Shown here one piece after another: positions 8,578 through 16,311 of a DNA stretch of 32,362 nt. The translations under genes were made by a program, and so were the position numbers. How positions within the stretch are numbered: position 1 is the stretch's first letter; each line of letters starts with the position of its first letter. The notes beneath the pieces are model-generated. The model saw only the letters and a program-made list of their open reading frames with translations. It had not been told where the DNA came from and did not search any database. Source of the DNA: an uncultured Anaerolineales bacterium (lineage in GTDB: Bacteria; Chloroflexota; Anaerolineae; Anaerolineales; Villigracilaceae); the NCBI GenBank assembly GCA_937928015.1, contig CALFXA010000065.1, positions 1-32,362 of the forward strand, written 5' to 3'.

Positions 8578-9825
8578 ATGGAACCTGCACGATCCGCCTT
8601 ACGCGCCACCTGGGCAAGCCACTCCCTTGCAGAGCGGGCGCTGGCATATCAACGAACTCGGCTGGCGGGAGATGCAGCCCTCCTGATGGTGCTTCTTCTC
8701 ATTCAAGCCGTTCGCCCCACTGCGGCCTCGGTCATCTCCATCGCCATCACTGCCACGGACATTGGCATCCTGTTCTGGCAGCGCAGGATGGTCCTGCTGG
8801 GACAGCCGCGCGTCTCCACCTGGGTCAGCCTGGTCCTGGCCGCTGTCATTGCGACGATAGGCCTGCATCTTGGGGGCGGATTCATCACCCTTAACTTCGG
8901 AATCTATCTAATCCTGATTCTCACTACGGCATTGGTCTTTCAAAGCCGCACTTCCACGCGCGTTATGGCTACCATCTGCTCGGTGTTGTTTGCCCTGCTG
9001 GCCGTACTCGAACTCACGAATATAATCCCTGCCAGGAATCCGACCTTCGCTCCAATCTACGACTTCCCCCAGGAAGGGCGTATCCTGTTATCCAATTTCA
9101 TCCTGGGGCTGATCCTGGTCTCGCTCACCACCTACGCCAGTGGAGAAGCCGCCGAGATCGTCGGCAAGTGGAGCCTATCCCTCACCCGCGAAGTCGAGGC
9201 CAAGACTCATCAGTTGAGTCAGGCGCTCAGCAATATGGAATTGACCTACAACAACATTGTCACAGCTCTGGCCAACGTCATCGAGGTACGCGACTATTAC
9301 ACAAGCGACCATAGCAACCGCATCGCCATCCTGGCCATCGAAACGGCCAGGCGTCTGGGATACAAAGAAGAGCAGTTGGAACGCATCCACCTGTCAGCCA
9401 TCCTGCACGACATCGGCAAGATCGGCATCCCAGATAACATCCTCAACAAACCTGGTCGGCTGAGTCCCGAAGAACGACGGGTGATGATGCGGCATCCAGA
9501 GATCGGCGAGAAGGTCATCGCCGCCATCAAGGACCTGTCCGACGTCGCCGAGGTCATCCGCGCTCATCAGGAGAAGTTCGACGGCACGGGCTATCCCGAC
9601 CACTTGCGCGGCGAGGAAATCCCGCTTCCCGCGCGCATCATTGCCGTGGTGGACGCCTACATCGCCATCACTGACGAGCGCATTTACAAACCCGCCCGCA
9701 GCACCGAGGAGGCCATTCAGGAATTGATCCGTCACGCGGGCACCCAATTCGACCCGCAGGTGGTGGAGACCTTCCTCGAAGTGCTCAATTCGGAAGCGCG
9801 CACCAACCTCACAGATAAGACATGA
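8578..9825 (+). CDS. Membrane HD-GYP domain phosphodiesterase
   Basis: 415 residues. Five to six hydrophobic helices between about 31 and 186 form a membrane sensor-like region, then a short helical linker (about 195-222), then an HD-GYP domain. Catalytic features are H277-D278 in LHDIGKIGIPD, a conserved HPEIG block near 306, and FDGTGYP (334-340). HD-GYP enzymes hydrolyse cyclic di-GMP or related cyclic dinucleotides, so this is probably a signal-degrading membrane protein; the sensed signal is unknown. The gene's stop overlaps the next start by four bases (ATGA), so it leads a three- or four-gene overlapping run into the F420-related oxidoreductases. Confidence 0.9.
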   Translation: MEPARSALRATWASHSLAERALAYQRTRLAGDAALLMVLLLIQAVRPTAASVISIAITATDIGILFWQRRMVLLGQPRVSTWVSLVLAAVIATIGLHLGGGFITLNFGIYLILILTTALVFQSRTSTRVMATICSVLFALLAVLELTNIIPARNPTFAPIYDFPQEGRILLSNFILGLILVSLTTYASGEAAEIVGKWSLSLTREVEAKTHQLSQALSNMELTYNNIVTALANVIEVRDYYTSDHSNRIAILAIETARRLGYKEEQLERIHLSAILHDIGKIGIPDNILNKPGRLSPEERRVMMRHPEIGEKVIAAIKDLSDVAEVIRAHQEKFDGTGYPDHLRGEEIPLPARIIAVVDAYIAITDERIYKPARSTEEAIQELIRHAGTQFDPQVVETFLEVLNSEARTNLTDKT

Positions 9826-10178
9826 AACCCGACTCCACTTTCTGGCTGGAAATGGCCCACTTGGCGGAATCCACCCCCATCGTCATCGACCGCCCCAAGG
9901 ACAGGCCGCATCCCCATTGGCCCAACTTAATCTATCCGCTGGATTATGGCTACCTCGAAGGCACTTCCGCCTCGGATGGCGGCGGTATCGACGTGTGGCT
10001 GGGCTCGCTCAACTCCCGCGTGCTAACGGGAATCTTATGCACCTTTGATAGACTCAAACGCGACGCAGAGATCAAGTTATTGCTGGGCTGCACGGAAGAC
10101 GATGTGCGAGTCATTTCCGATTTCCACGACGACGGCATGGCCTACCTCTTCGTCAAAAATCCGTTGGAGTCCACATGA
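9822..10178 (+). CDS. Inorganic pyrophosphatase-like small protein
   Basis: 118 residues, much shorter than the ~175 of family I pyrophosphatases. It carries the landmark YPLDYGYLEGT (38-48) and SDGGGID (51-57), clearly related to the YPVxYGYIP and DGDPxD blocks of PpaA. The middle aspartate of DGDPxD, which in E. coli is the general base Asp67, is Gly54 here, while the flanking Asp52 and Asp57 are kept. Activity is therefore doubtful, or the specificity has changed. It overlaps its neighbours by ATGA on both sides. Alternative view: a degenerate, regulatory or differently specific member of the fold. Confidence 0.7.
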   Translation: MKPDSTFWLEMAHLAESTPIVIDRPKDRPHPHWPNLIYPLDYGYLEGTSASDGGGIDVWLGSLNSRVLTGILCTFDRLKRDAEIKLLLGCTEDDVRVISDFHDDGMAYLFVKNPLEST

Positions 10179-10564
10179 ATTTCCCCGAAAAATATCTCGA
10201 CCTGTTCAAAGAAGAGACCAAGGCTTTTCTCTTTCTTGCCACCACCAACACAGACGGCACTCCGCAGGTGACGCCCATCTGGTTCGACACCGACGGTGAA
10301 TACATCCTGGTCAACACCAACGAGGGCCGCATCAAGGATCGCAATATGAAGGCCCGCCCCAAAGTAGCCATGGTCATTCAGGATCCCGCCACCCCCTATC
10401 GCTACCTGGGCGTGCGCGGCGTGGTGGAGAGTTTCACCACCGAGGGCGCGGACGAGCACATCAACAAGCTCTCGCTGAAATACGACGCCAAACCCTGGGC
10501 CTATCGACAGGGACAAAAGCGCATCATTTTCAAGATCAAGCCGACTCACTTTGACGAACACTAA
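10175..10564 (+). CDS. PPOX-class F420/flavin-dependent oxidoreductase
   Basis: 129-residue split-barrel protein of the pyridoxamine-5'-phosphate-oxidase-like superfamily. The pattern AFLFLATTNTDGTPQVTPIWF (starting near residue 17) and YILVNTNEGRIKDRN (about 43-57) matches the F420-dependent PPOX class, in which Lys/Arg residues after the NT block bind the cofactor phosphate or polyglutamate tail. It probably reduces an unsaturated or quinone-like substrate with F420H2; FMN or haem-binding relatives exist, so the cofactor is inferred from the motif and from nearby cofE and npdG. Starts inside the previous gene (ATGA) and overlaps the next by 14 bases. Confidence 0.82.
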   Translation: MNFPEKYLDLFKEETKAFLFLATTNTDGTPQVTPIWFDTDGEYILVNTNEGRIKDRNMKARPKVAMVIQDPATPYRYLGVRGVVESFTTEGADEHINKLSLKYDAKPWAYRQGQKRIIFKIKPTHFDEH

Positions 10565-11144
10565 CCTGCGCGATTTCCTGCGCTCCCGCCGCTCCATCCG
10601 CCGTTTCAAAGCGGACCCCGTGCCTGATTCCGTTATTGAGGACCTGCTTGCCACCGCGACGTTTGCCCCCTCGGCGCACAACCGTCAGCCGTGGAGGTTT
10701 GCGGTGGTCAAGGACCCCGCCGCCAGGCAGCGCCTCGGCGTGGCCCTCACGTCCAAGATGCGCGCGGACATGCAAGCCGAAGGCGCACCCGAATCCGAGA
10801 TCGAGACGCGAGTGACTCGTTCCCTGCGCCGTATCGACGAAGCTCCTGCCCTGATCCTCCTCTGCCGCGACGTGACCGACGTCCGCGCCGACACGCCCGA
10901 AGAAGCGCTCATGGGCACGCAATCTGTGGCATTGGCAGGATTGCAACTCCTGCTTGCCGTTCACGCCACAGGTCTCGGCGCGAATTGGATCTGCTGGCCG
11001 CTGTATGCGCAGGCGGAGACACGCGCGGCGTTGGAACTACCTGATACGTGGGAACCGCAGGCGATGGTGGTTATCGGGTGCATAGACGAAAAGTCAAAGG
11101 AAAAGATAATAAAACCGTTGAATGAAATCATAATAAGGATATAG
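10551..11144 (+). CDS. Nitroreductase-family protein (FbiB C-terminal-like)
   Basis: 197-residue FMN-binding nitroreductase fold. Key blocks are RRSIRRF near residue 13, APSAHNRQPWRF (39-50) for FMN binding, and ATGLGANWICW in the second half. In Actinobacteria this domain is fused behind CofE as FbiB, where it reduces dehydro-F420-0 during F420 assembly. Lying between cofE and cofD-cofC, this stand-alone copy is a good candidate for that step; a general nitroreductase is the alternative. The start is a TTG at 10551 inside the PPOX gene. The last ~20 codons (from about 11085) are suddenly AT-rich and Lys/Ile-rich, matching the composition of the following DUF2971 gene. Confidence 0.8.
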   Translation: MTNTNLRDFLRSRRSIRRFKADPVPDSVIEDLLATATFAPSAHNRQPWRFAVVKDPAARQRLGVALTSKMRADMQAEGAPESEIETRVTRSLRRIDEAPALILLCRDVTDVRADTPEEALMGTQSVALAGLQLLLAVHATGLGANWICWPLYAQAETRAALELPDTWEPQAMVVIGCIDEKSKEKIIKPLNEIIIRI

Positions 11145-11163
11145 AAAAAGGATAGCTCTGAGA

Positions 11164-12036
11164 ATGAAAGAACAAGATAAAGTTCCTGCTGAAAAAATTC
11201 TCAATACCCCACTACCAGACCGTCTATATCATTACACCTCCTCTGATGGTTTAATGGGCATTCTAAAAACAAACAAAATTAGGACAACCAAAATCCATTA
11301 TTTAAATGACAGGTCGGAGCTTAATCTTGCCTTTGAGTGTATTCGCGCCGAGATTAAGCGCCAGATGAAAAAGAAACAGGGTCCAAGAAGTCAAGAAGAA
11401 CTAGAAGAAATGTTGAGGGTTCTGGACACAATTGAAGAAATCAATGTAAGTGTCGCTTCATTTACAGAAAAGGGTGATCAGTTGAGCCAATGGCGTGGCT
11501 ACTGCAAAATAGGTGATGGCTATTCACTGGGGTTTGATGGAAAAGCATTACGACAGCAACTGAAAGAGCAATTTAAATTTTGGTTTTATCTAGCGCCTTG
11601 TGTATATAACGAAAACAAACAAAAAATTCTCATTAACGAGCTTATAAAATATAGTCCACTAAGAACAAAATCATTAAGTGCTCAGTCGATTAATTTGCCA
11701 CTTCGTTACTTGTCATTTGAAGAATCAACCCTATTAGTCGCACCAATGATAAAAGCATCAGGATTTAAAGAGGAGAAAGAGTGGAGGTTAATATCTGCTC
11801 CTTTACCCTTTGACACAGCAGAGTTCAGACGAGGAAGTTTTTCACTGATACCCTACTGGGAGACTGAAGTAGATTTAGAGCGGACACTTAAAAAAATTAT
11901 TATTGGTCCCACGCCAGAGAAAGAATTATCTGAGGCGGCTGTACGTGGTCTTCTTATGAAATATTTTCCCGCGCACAACAGCCCATTAAGAAAAATAGAA
12001 ATTATGCATTCACAGGTACCTTTTAGAAATCTTTGA
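11164..12036 (+). CDS. DUF2971 family protein, AT-rich probable import
   Basis: 290 residues. The start [15 protein letters not shown] (21-35), YLNDRSEL (46-53), [17 protein letters not shown] and GYSLGF are the family hallmarks of DUF2971. Members are scattered in accessory regions and have no agreed function; the opening HYTS motif superficially recalls ADP-ribosyltransferase folds, which is only a guess. Composition is unlike its neighbours: in the 60 bases 11221-11280 I count 20 G+C, against 41 of 60 at 12301-12360 in cofD. An AAAAGGA ribosome site precedes the ATG. It separates the FbiB-like gene from cofD, and no mobility gene accompanies it. Confidence 0.85.
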   Translation: MKEQDKVPAEKILNTPLPDRLYHYTSSDGLMGILKTNKIRTTKIHYLNDRSELNLAFECIRAEIKRQMKKKQGPRSQEELEEMLRVLDTIEEINVSVASFTEKGDQLSQWRGYCKIGDGYSLGFDGKALRQQLKEQFKFWFYLAPCVYNENKQKILINELIKYSPLRTKSLSAQSINLPLRYLSFEESTLLVAPMIKASGFKEEKEWRLISAPLPFDTAEFRRGSFSLIPYWETEVDLERTLKKIIIGPTPEKELSEAAVRGLLMKYFPAHNSPLRKIEIMHSQVPFRNL

Positions 12037-12053
12037 CACTGATAAAACCAAAC

Positions 12054-12974
12054 ATGAAAATTACCGCATTAGCAGGTGGTGTCGGCGGCGCGAAACTTGC
12101 CCACGGCCTCGCCCAAATCCTCCCTCCACAAGACTTGACCGTCATCGTCAATACGGGCGATGACTTCGAACATCTCGGCCTGTCCATCTCGCCCGACCTG
12201 GACACGGTCTGTTACACGCTGGCTGGACTCGCCAACTTCGAGACAGGCTGGGGCCGCGCCGAAGAAAGCTGGAACGCCATCGCCAACGTCAAACGTCTGG
12301 GCGGACCCGATTGGTTCAACCTCGGCGACCAGGACCTCGGCACGCACCTCGAACGGACGCGCCGACTCAGGCAAGGCCAGCCGCTTTCGCAGATCACGCG
12401 CGATTTCTGCCAGGCTTGGGGCGTGGGCGTGACCGTCCTGCCGATGAGCGACCAGCCCGTGCGCACCATCGTCGAAACGGACCAGGGCGACCTCGCATTT
12501 CAGGAATACTTCGTCCACCGCCGCTGCGAGCCGCGGGTCAAAGGCTTTCGCTTTGACGGGCTCGATCAAGCGGAACCCGCCCCGGGTGTGGTCGAGGCCA
12601 TCCAATCGGCGGATGCGGTTGTCATCTGCCCATCCAACCCCTGGGTCAGCGTCGATCCAATCTTGAAGGTCCTGCAACGATCTACAGTCCTCGGTCTACC
12701 GTCCACCGTCGCCATCTCCCCCATCATCGGCGGGCAGACCGTCAAGGGCCCTGCCGCCAAAATGTACGCCGAGCTGGGCATCCAGCCGTCGGCATTGGCC
12801 GTGGCCGAGCATTATCGCGAACTGTTGAACGGCTTCGTGCTCGACGAAGTGGACGCAGACCTGGCTCTCCAAATCCCAATCCCAACCTTGGTGACCAACA
12901 CGCTTATGAAATCCCTTACAAATCGCGCCACACTGGCCCAAGCCGTGCTACACTTTGTTGAGACTCTTTCATGA
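12054..12974 (+). CDS. cofD: 2-phospho-L-lactate transferase (CofD)
   Basis: 306 residues, the normal length. It transfers the phospholactyl-type (or phosphoenolpyruvyl-type) group from a GDP-activated donor to FO, giving F420-0 or dehydro-F420-0. Typical blocks are [15 protein letters not shown] (1-15), [19 protein letters not shown] and [14 protein letters not shown], with ISPIIGG further on. An upstream TTG at 12033 would add seven residues, but ATG at 12054 gives the canonical N-terminus. No good ribosome site is seen, perhaps because the upstream sequence was replaced by the DUF2971 insertion. It overlaps cofC by ATGA. Confidence 0.94.
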   Translation: MKITALAGGVGGAKLAHGLAQILPPQDLTVIVNTGDDFEHLGLSISPDLDTVCYTLAGLANFETGWGRAEESWNAIANVKRLGGPDWFNLGDQDLGTHLERTRRLRQGQPLSQITRDFCQAWGVGVTVLPMSDQPVRTIVETDQGDLAFQEYFVHRRCEPRVKGFRFDGLDQAEPAPGVVEAIQSADAVVICPSNPWVSVDPILKVLQRSTVLGLPSTVAISPIIGGQTVKGPAAKMYAELGIQPSALAVAEHYRELLNGFVLDEVDADLALQIPIPTLVTNTLMKSLTNRATLAQAVLHFVETLS

Positions 12975-13585
12975 CACTCTGGGCCATCATCCCCGTCAAA
13001 CCCCTGCGGCGCGGAAAATCGCGCCTGGCTGGAACTTTATCGGAAGACGAACGCGAGCAGTTGAACAAATCCCTGCTCGAACACACCCTCGATACCCTGA
13101 CCAACCTCAAGGAATTGGAGCAGGTGCTGGTGGTGAGCCGTGACCCACACGCGCTGACCATCGCCCGCAACCACGGCGCGCGCACCGTGCAGGAGGATGG
13201 TCAGCCGCACCTCAACACAGCCTTGCAGCGTGCGACCGTGGTCGCCAAGGTGTATGCCACGCGCGGCGTATTGGTGCTGCCCGCTGACCTGCCCCTGCTC
13301 AGCCGTGCGGACGTGTTGACTTTGCTTGACAAGGCCAGCCAGCCACCTGTGGTGGTCATCGCCCCCGACCGACACCGAAAAGGGACCAACGCCCTGCTGA
13401 TGTCGCCCGCGGGTTTGATCGAGTACGACTTCGGCGACGACTCGTTCGAGCGTCACTGCGAGCGTGCGCGGCGGGCAGGCGCCCGCCTCGAAGTGGTGGA
13501 ACTGCCATCCCTCGGCCTCGATCTGGACCTGCCCGAGGATTTGGAAATGGTCCGCAAACTGGATGCCGCCAGCATTCTAAAATAA
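12971..13585 (+). CDS. cofC: 2-phospho-L-lactate / PEP guanylyltransferase (CofC/FbiD)
   Basis: 204-residue nucleotidyltransferase that activates 2-phospholactate, or phosphoenolpyruvate in FbiD-type bacteria, with GTP for CofD. It starts with WAIIPVKPLRRGKSRLAG (4-21), the nucleotide-binding signature, and has VLPADLPLLS for the metal-binding aspartates plus RHRKGTNALL. The sequence does not tell which C3 acid is used. The start codon overlaps cofD's stop (ATGA). A long hairpin terminator follows the stop at once. Confidence 0.92.
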   Translation: MTLWAIIPVKPLRRGKSRLAGTLSEDEREQLNKSLLEHTLDTLTNLKELEQVLVVSRDPHALTIARNHGARTVQEDGQPHLNTALQRATVVAKVYATRGVLVLPADLPLLSRADVLTLLDKASQPPVVVIAPDRHRKGTNALLMSPAGLIEYDFGDDSFERHCERARRAGARLEVVELPSLGLDLDLPEDLEMVRKLDAASILK

Positions 13586-13594
13586 CTTCCATCG

Positions 13595-13644
13595 AAACCA
13601 GACAACCTTCCGTCGAACAAGTTTGACGGAAGGTTGTCTGGTTT
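13595..13644 (+). terminator. Long perfect hairpin after cofC
   Basis: Two 20-base arms (13595-13614 and 13625-13644) are perfectly complementary around a 10-base loop. It begins ten bases after the cofC stop. The 3' arm ends in GGTTT followed by AATT rather than a long T-tract; the arm length is unusual. Confidence 0.75.
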
Positions 13645-13748
13645 AATTCGCAGAATTCAAAAGAAATAGACAAATTAATGTGACTTTTCACTTAAGGATG
13701 CGGAGTTTTTCCACTCGAAAAAGATGGGGTATATCTTATACAATTAAT

Positions 13749-13775
13749 TTGTGATTTTTGGTACTAGACTATACA
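13749..13775 (+). promoter_or_regulatory. Candidate promoter for preTA-ssnA
   Basis: TTGTGA (13749-13754) and TATACA (13770-13775) are separated by 15 bases, slightly short of the optimum, in a conspicuously AT-rich stretch (13665-13780). A GAGGTG ribosome site at 13783-13788 precedes the ATG at 13794. Other AT-rich hexamers upstream (such as 13730-13745) could serve instead. Confidence 0.35.
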
Positions 13776-13793
13776 ACTTGAACGAGGTGTCCC

Positions 13794-16295
13794 ATGAACA
13801 AAACTATCAACATCGATGACCAGATCATGACCAGCAAGCAGCTCCACGCGGAATTGCTGCGATGCGAGTACTGCGAGGAAAAGCCCTGCAAAGCGGCCTG
13901 CCCCGTCAACTGCTCGCCGTTCGACTTCATCATGGCGGCCCGCGTCGGCAACCCGTCCGACCTCAAACGCTCGGCCGCCGAGATCATGCATAGCAACCCG
14001 TTGGGCGGCGTGTGCGGCCTGGTTTGCCCCGACCGCTTCTGCATGGCCGCCTGCTCGCGCAAGAAATTCGACGGGTCGATCAACATCCCCAAGGTCCAGG
14101 CCACCATCGTCGAAACGGCCAAACGCCTGGGTGGGATTCCGAGCTTCGAAGTCCCTGCGCCCAACGGGAAGAAGGTCGCCGTCATCGGTGGCGGACCTGC
14201 TGGCCTGGGTGTCGCTGCCGCGCTGGCTCAGATGGGTTATGCCGTGGACATCTTCGAAGGCCGCGACAAGCTGGGCGGCATGATGAACCTGATCCCCGAT
14301 CAGCGCCTAGCCAAGAGCGTGGTCGAGAGCGACATCGAGTTCCTGCTCTCGCTCGGCACGATCCATGCCAAGACGGGCGTCAAGGTCGAGGACCCGAAGC
14401 AACTGCTCAAACAGGGTTATCAGGCCGTGTGCATCACCACAGGCCTGTGGAAACCCATCGAGCTGGGTATCGAGAATGAGAACCTGGCCGTCAAGATGGT
14501 GGACCTGCTCTCGAACAAGTCCGCCTTCAACTTCAAGGGCCGTGTGGCCGTCATCGGCGGCGGCGCAACCGCCGTCGACTGCGCCATCACCGCCCGCGAA
14601 CGCGGCGCCTCGCACGTCGAGCTGTTCATGCTGGAGAAACTGTCCGAGATGCCGCTGACGCCCGTCGAGCGCCAGGAACTGATCGACTACGACGTCGAGA
14701 TCAATGGCCGCATCCGCATCACTAAGATCCAGAGTGACGGCAAATCCGTGACGGGCATCAAGACCAAGAAGGTGACCCTGCCCGAGGGCGAGGCCTTCAA
14801 GGTGTCCAGCATCCGCGACGTGGAAGGCACCGAAGGCGTGCGCGCGGGCTTCGAGGCCGTGGTCATGGCCATCGGCATGCGCTCCGCAATGGCGCGCGAA
14901 CAGGCAGATGGACTCTTCTACGCGGGCGACGTGGCTCACGGCCCGACCACCGTGGTGGAAGCGGTCGCTTCGGGCAAGAACACCGCGCTCGAAATCGACG
15001 CTTTCCTCAACCAGCAGCCCAAGCCTGAGTTCAAGAAAGCCACCAAGTCGCATTACGAACTGCCTGGCTACAACCCCGTACCCGTTTCGCTGGCGACCGA
15101 CTTCTTCGGCCGCCCGATCAAGTCGCCGTACCTGCTCTCCGCTTCACCGCTGACCGATGGCTACGAACAGATGAAGATCGCCTACGAACACGGCTGGGCG
15201 GGCGGCATCATGAAGACCGCCTTCGACAACGTGCCGATCCACATCCCCGCCGAGTACATGTTCACCTTCAGCCCGCTGACCTACGCCAACTCGGACAACG
15301 TCTCTGGCCACCCCATTGACCGCGTCTGCCGCGAGGTGGAACAGTTAATCAAGGAGTGGCCTGATCGCCTGACGATGGCTTCCACGGGCGGCCCCGTCAC
15401 GGGCAACGACGAACACGACAAGGCAGGCTGGCAGTCCAACACCAAAAAGCTGGAAGCCTCGGGTGTGATGGGTATCGAATATTCGCTATCCTGCCCGCAG
15501 GGCGGCGATGGCACCGAAGGCGACATCGTCTCGCAGAACGCGGCCCTGACCGCCAAGATCATCGACTGGATCATGGAAATCAGCGACCCGAACATCCCCA
15601 AGCTGTTCAAGCTGACGGCTGCCGTCACGTCCATCGTGCCTATCCTGCGTGCCATCCGTACCGTGCTGGATAAGTACCCCGAGAAGAAGGCGGGCATCAC
15701 GCTGGCTAACTCCTTCCCCACCCTGGGCTTCCGTCCTGCCACGGGCAAGGTCTGGGAAGAGGGCGTGGTCGTCGGCATGAGCGGCGACGGCGTCACCCCC
15801 ATCTCCTACCTGACGCTGGCTAACGCCGTCCCCGAGGGAATCACCATCTCGGGCAACGGCGGTCCCATGAACTACAAGGCCGCCATGGACTTCCTAGCAC
15901 TGGGCGTCAAGACCGTCCAGTTCTGCACCATTGCCACCAAGGAAGGCTACGGCATTATCCGCGAGCTTGAGTCGGGCACGGCCTTCCTGATGCAGGAACG
16001 CGGCATCCAGGATATGCAGCAGTTGATTGGCATCGCCCAGCCGCATCCGATCACCGATTTCATGGCGCTCTCGCCGTTGAAGAAACTCTCGGACTTCGAC
16101 TACAATTTGTGCACCTCCTGCGGCAACTGCGCGCGCTGCCCGTACCTGGCTATCGAGCTGGATGAGCAGGGCCGCCCGCACTCGGATCCCGCCAAGTGCA
16201 TCGGCTGCTCCATCTGCGCCAAGAAGTGCTTCGTGGGCGCCATCACCATGCGCCAGCGCACTCCCGCCGAACTTGCGGTATTGGTCGAAAACTAA
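13794..16295 (+). CDS. PreT-PreA fusion, dihydropyrimidine dehydrogenase-like flavoprotein
   Basis: 833-residue iron-sulfur flavoprotein laid out like mammalian dihydropyrimidine dehydrogenase. N-terminal cysteines C24, C27, C32, C36 and C74, C78, C83, C87 would hold two 4Fe-4S clusters. FAD site: IGGGPAGLG (131-139); NAD(P)H site: VIGGGATAVD (253-262). From about 430 an FMN barrel follows, with LSCPQGGDGTEGD (565-577) and SGNGGP (686-691), then a ferredoxin tail. The position of the catalytic Cys in DPD's active-site loop appears to be Ser580, and the first C-terminal cluster motif is CxxCxxCxxCP (C773-C782), one residue shorter than usual; the second (C802-C812) is normal. It probably reduces or oxidises a pyrimidine-like ring, substrate unproven. 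The aminohydrolase gene follows after 16 bases. Confidence 0.85.
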   Translation: MNKTINIDDQIMTSKQLHAELLRCEYCEEKPCKAACPVNCSPFDFIMAARVGNPSDLKRSAAEIMHSNPLGGVCGLVCPDRFCMAACSRKKFDGSINIPKVQATIVETAKRLGGIPSFEVPAPNGKKVAVIGGGPAGLGVAAALAQMGYAVDIFEGRDKLGGMMNLIPDQRLAKSVVESDIEFLLSLGTIHAKTGVKVEDPKQLLKQGYQAVCITTGLWKPIELGIENENLAVKMVDLLSNKSAFNFKGRVAVIGGGATAVDCAITARERGASHVELFMLEKLSEMPLTPVERQELIDYDVEINGRIRITKIQSDGKSVTGIKTKKVTLPEGEAFKVSSIRDVEGTEGVRAGFEAVVMAIGMRSAMAREQADGLFYAGDVAHGPTTVVEAVASGKNTALEIDAFLNQQPKPEFKKATKSHYELPGYNPVPVSLATDFFGRPIKSPYLLSASPLTDGYEQMKIAYEHGWAGGIMKTAFDNVPIHIPAEYMFTFSPLTYANSDNVSGHPIDRVCREVEQLIKEWPDRLTMASTGGPVTGNDEHDKAGWQSNTKKLEASGVMGIEYSLSCPQGGDGTEGDIVSQNAALTAKIIDWIMEISDPNIPKLFKLTAAVTSIVPILRAIRTVLDKYPEKKAGITLANSFPTLGFRPATGKVWEEGVVVGMSGDGVTPISYLTLANAVPEGITISGNGGPMNYKAAMDFLALGVKTVQFCTIATKEGYGIIRELESGTAFLMQERGIQDMQQLIGIAQPHPITDFMALSPLKKLSDFDYNLCTSCGNCARCPYLAIELDEQGRPHSDPAKCIGCSICAKKCFVGAITMRQRTPAELAVLVEN

Positions 16296-16311
16296 CCCAA
16301 AGGATATAACT

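Noticed and set aside
11164..12036. Prophage or integrative element around DUF2971
   Set aside because: No integrase, transposase, direct repeats or tRNA target is visible; only one foreign-looking gene.
7032..13585. Complete F420 biosynthesis pathway
   Set aside because: No radical-SAM FO synthase gene is present in the window, so completeness cannot be claimed.
13586..13793. Small RNA gene in the AT-rich intergenic stretch
   Set aside because: Besides the terminator hairpin and possible promoter hexamers I see no second structured element with its own terminator.
14307..15053. Antisense frame of 248 codons over the PreTA fusion
   Set aside because: Shadow of a strongly conserved plus-strand gene; composition typical of antisense translation.
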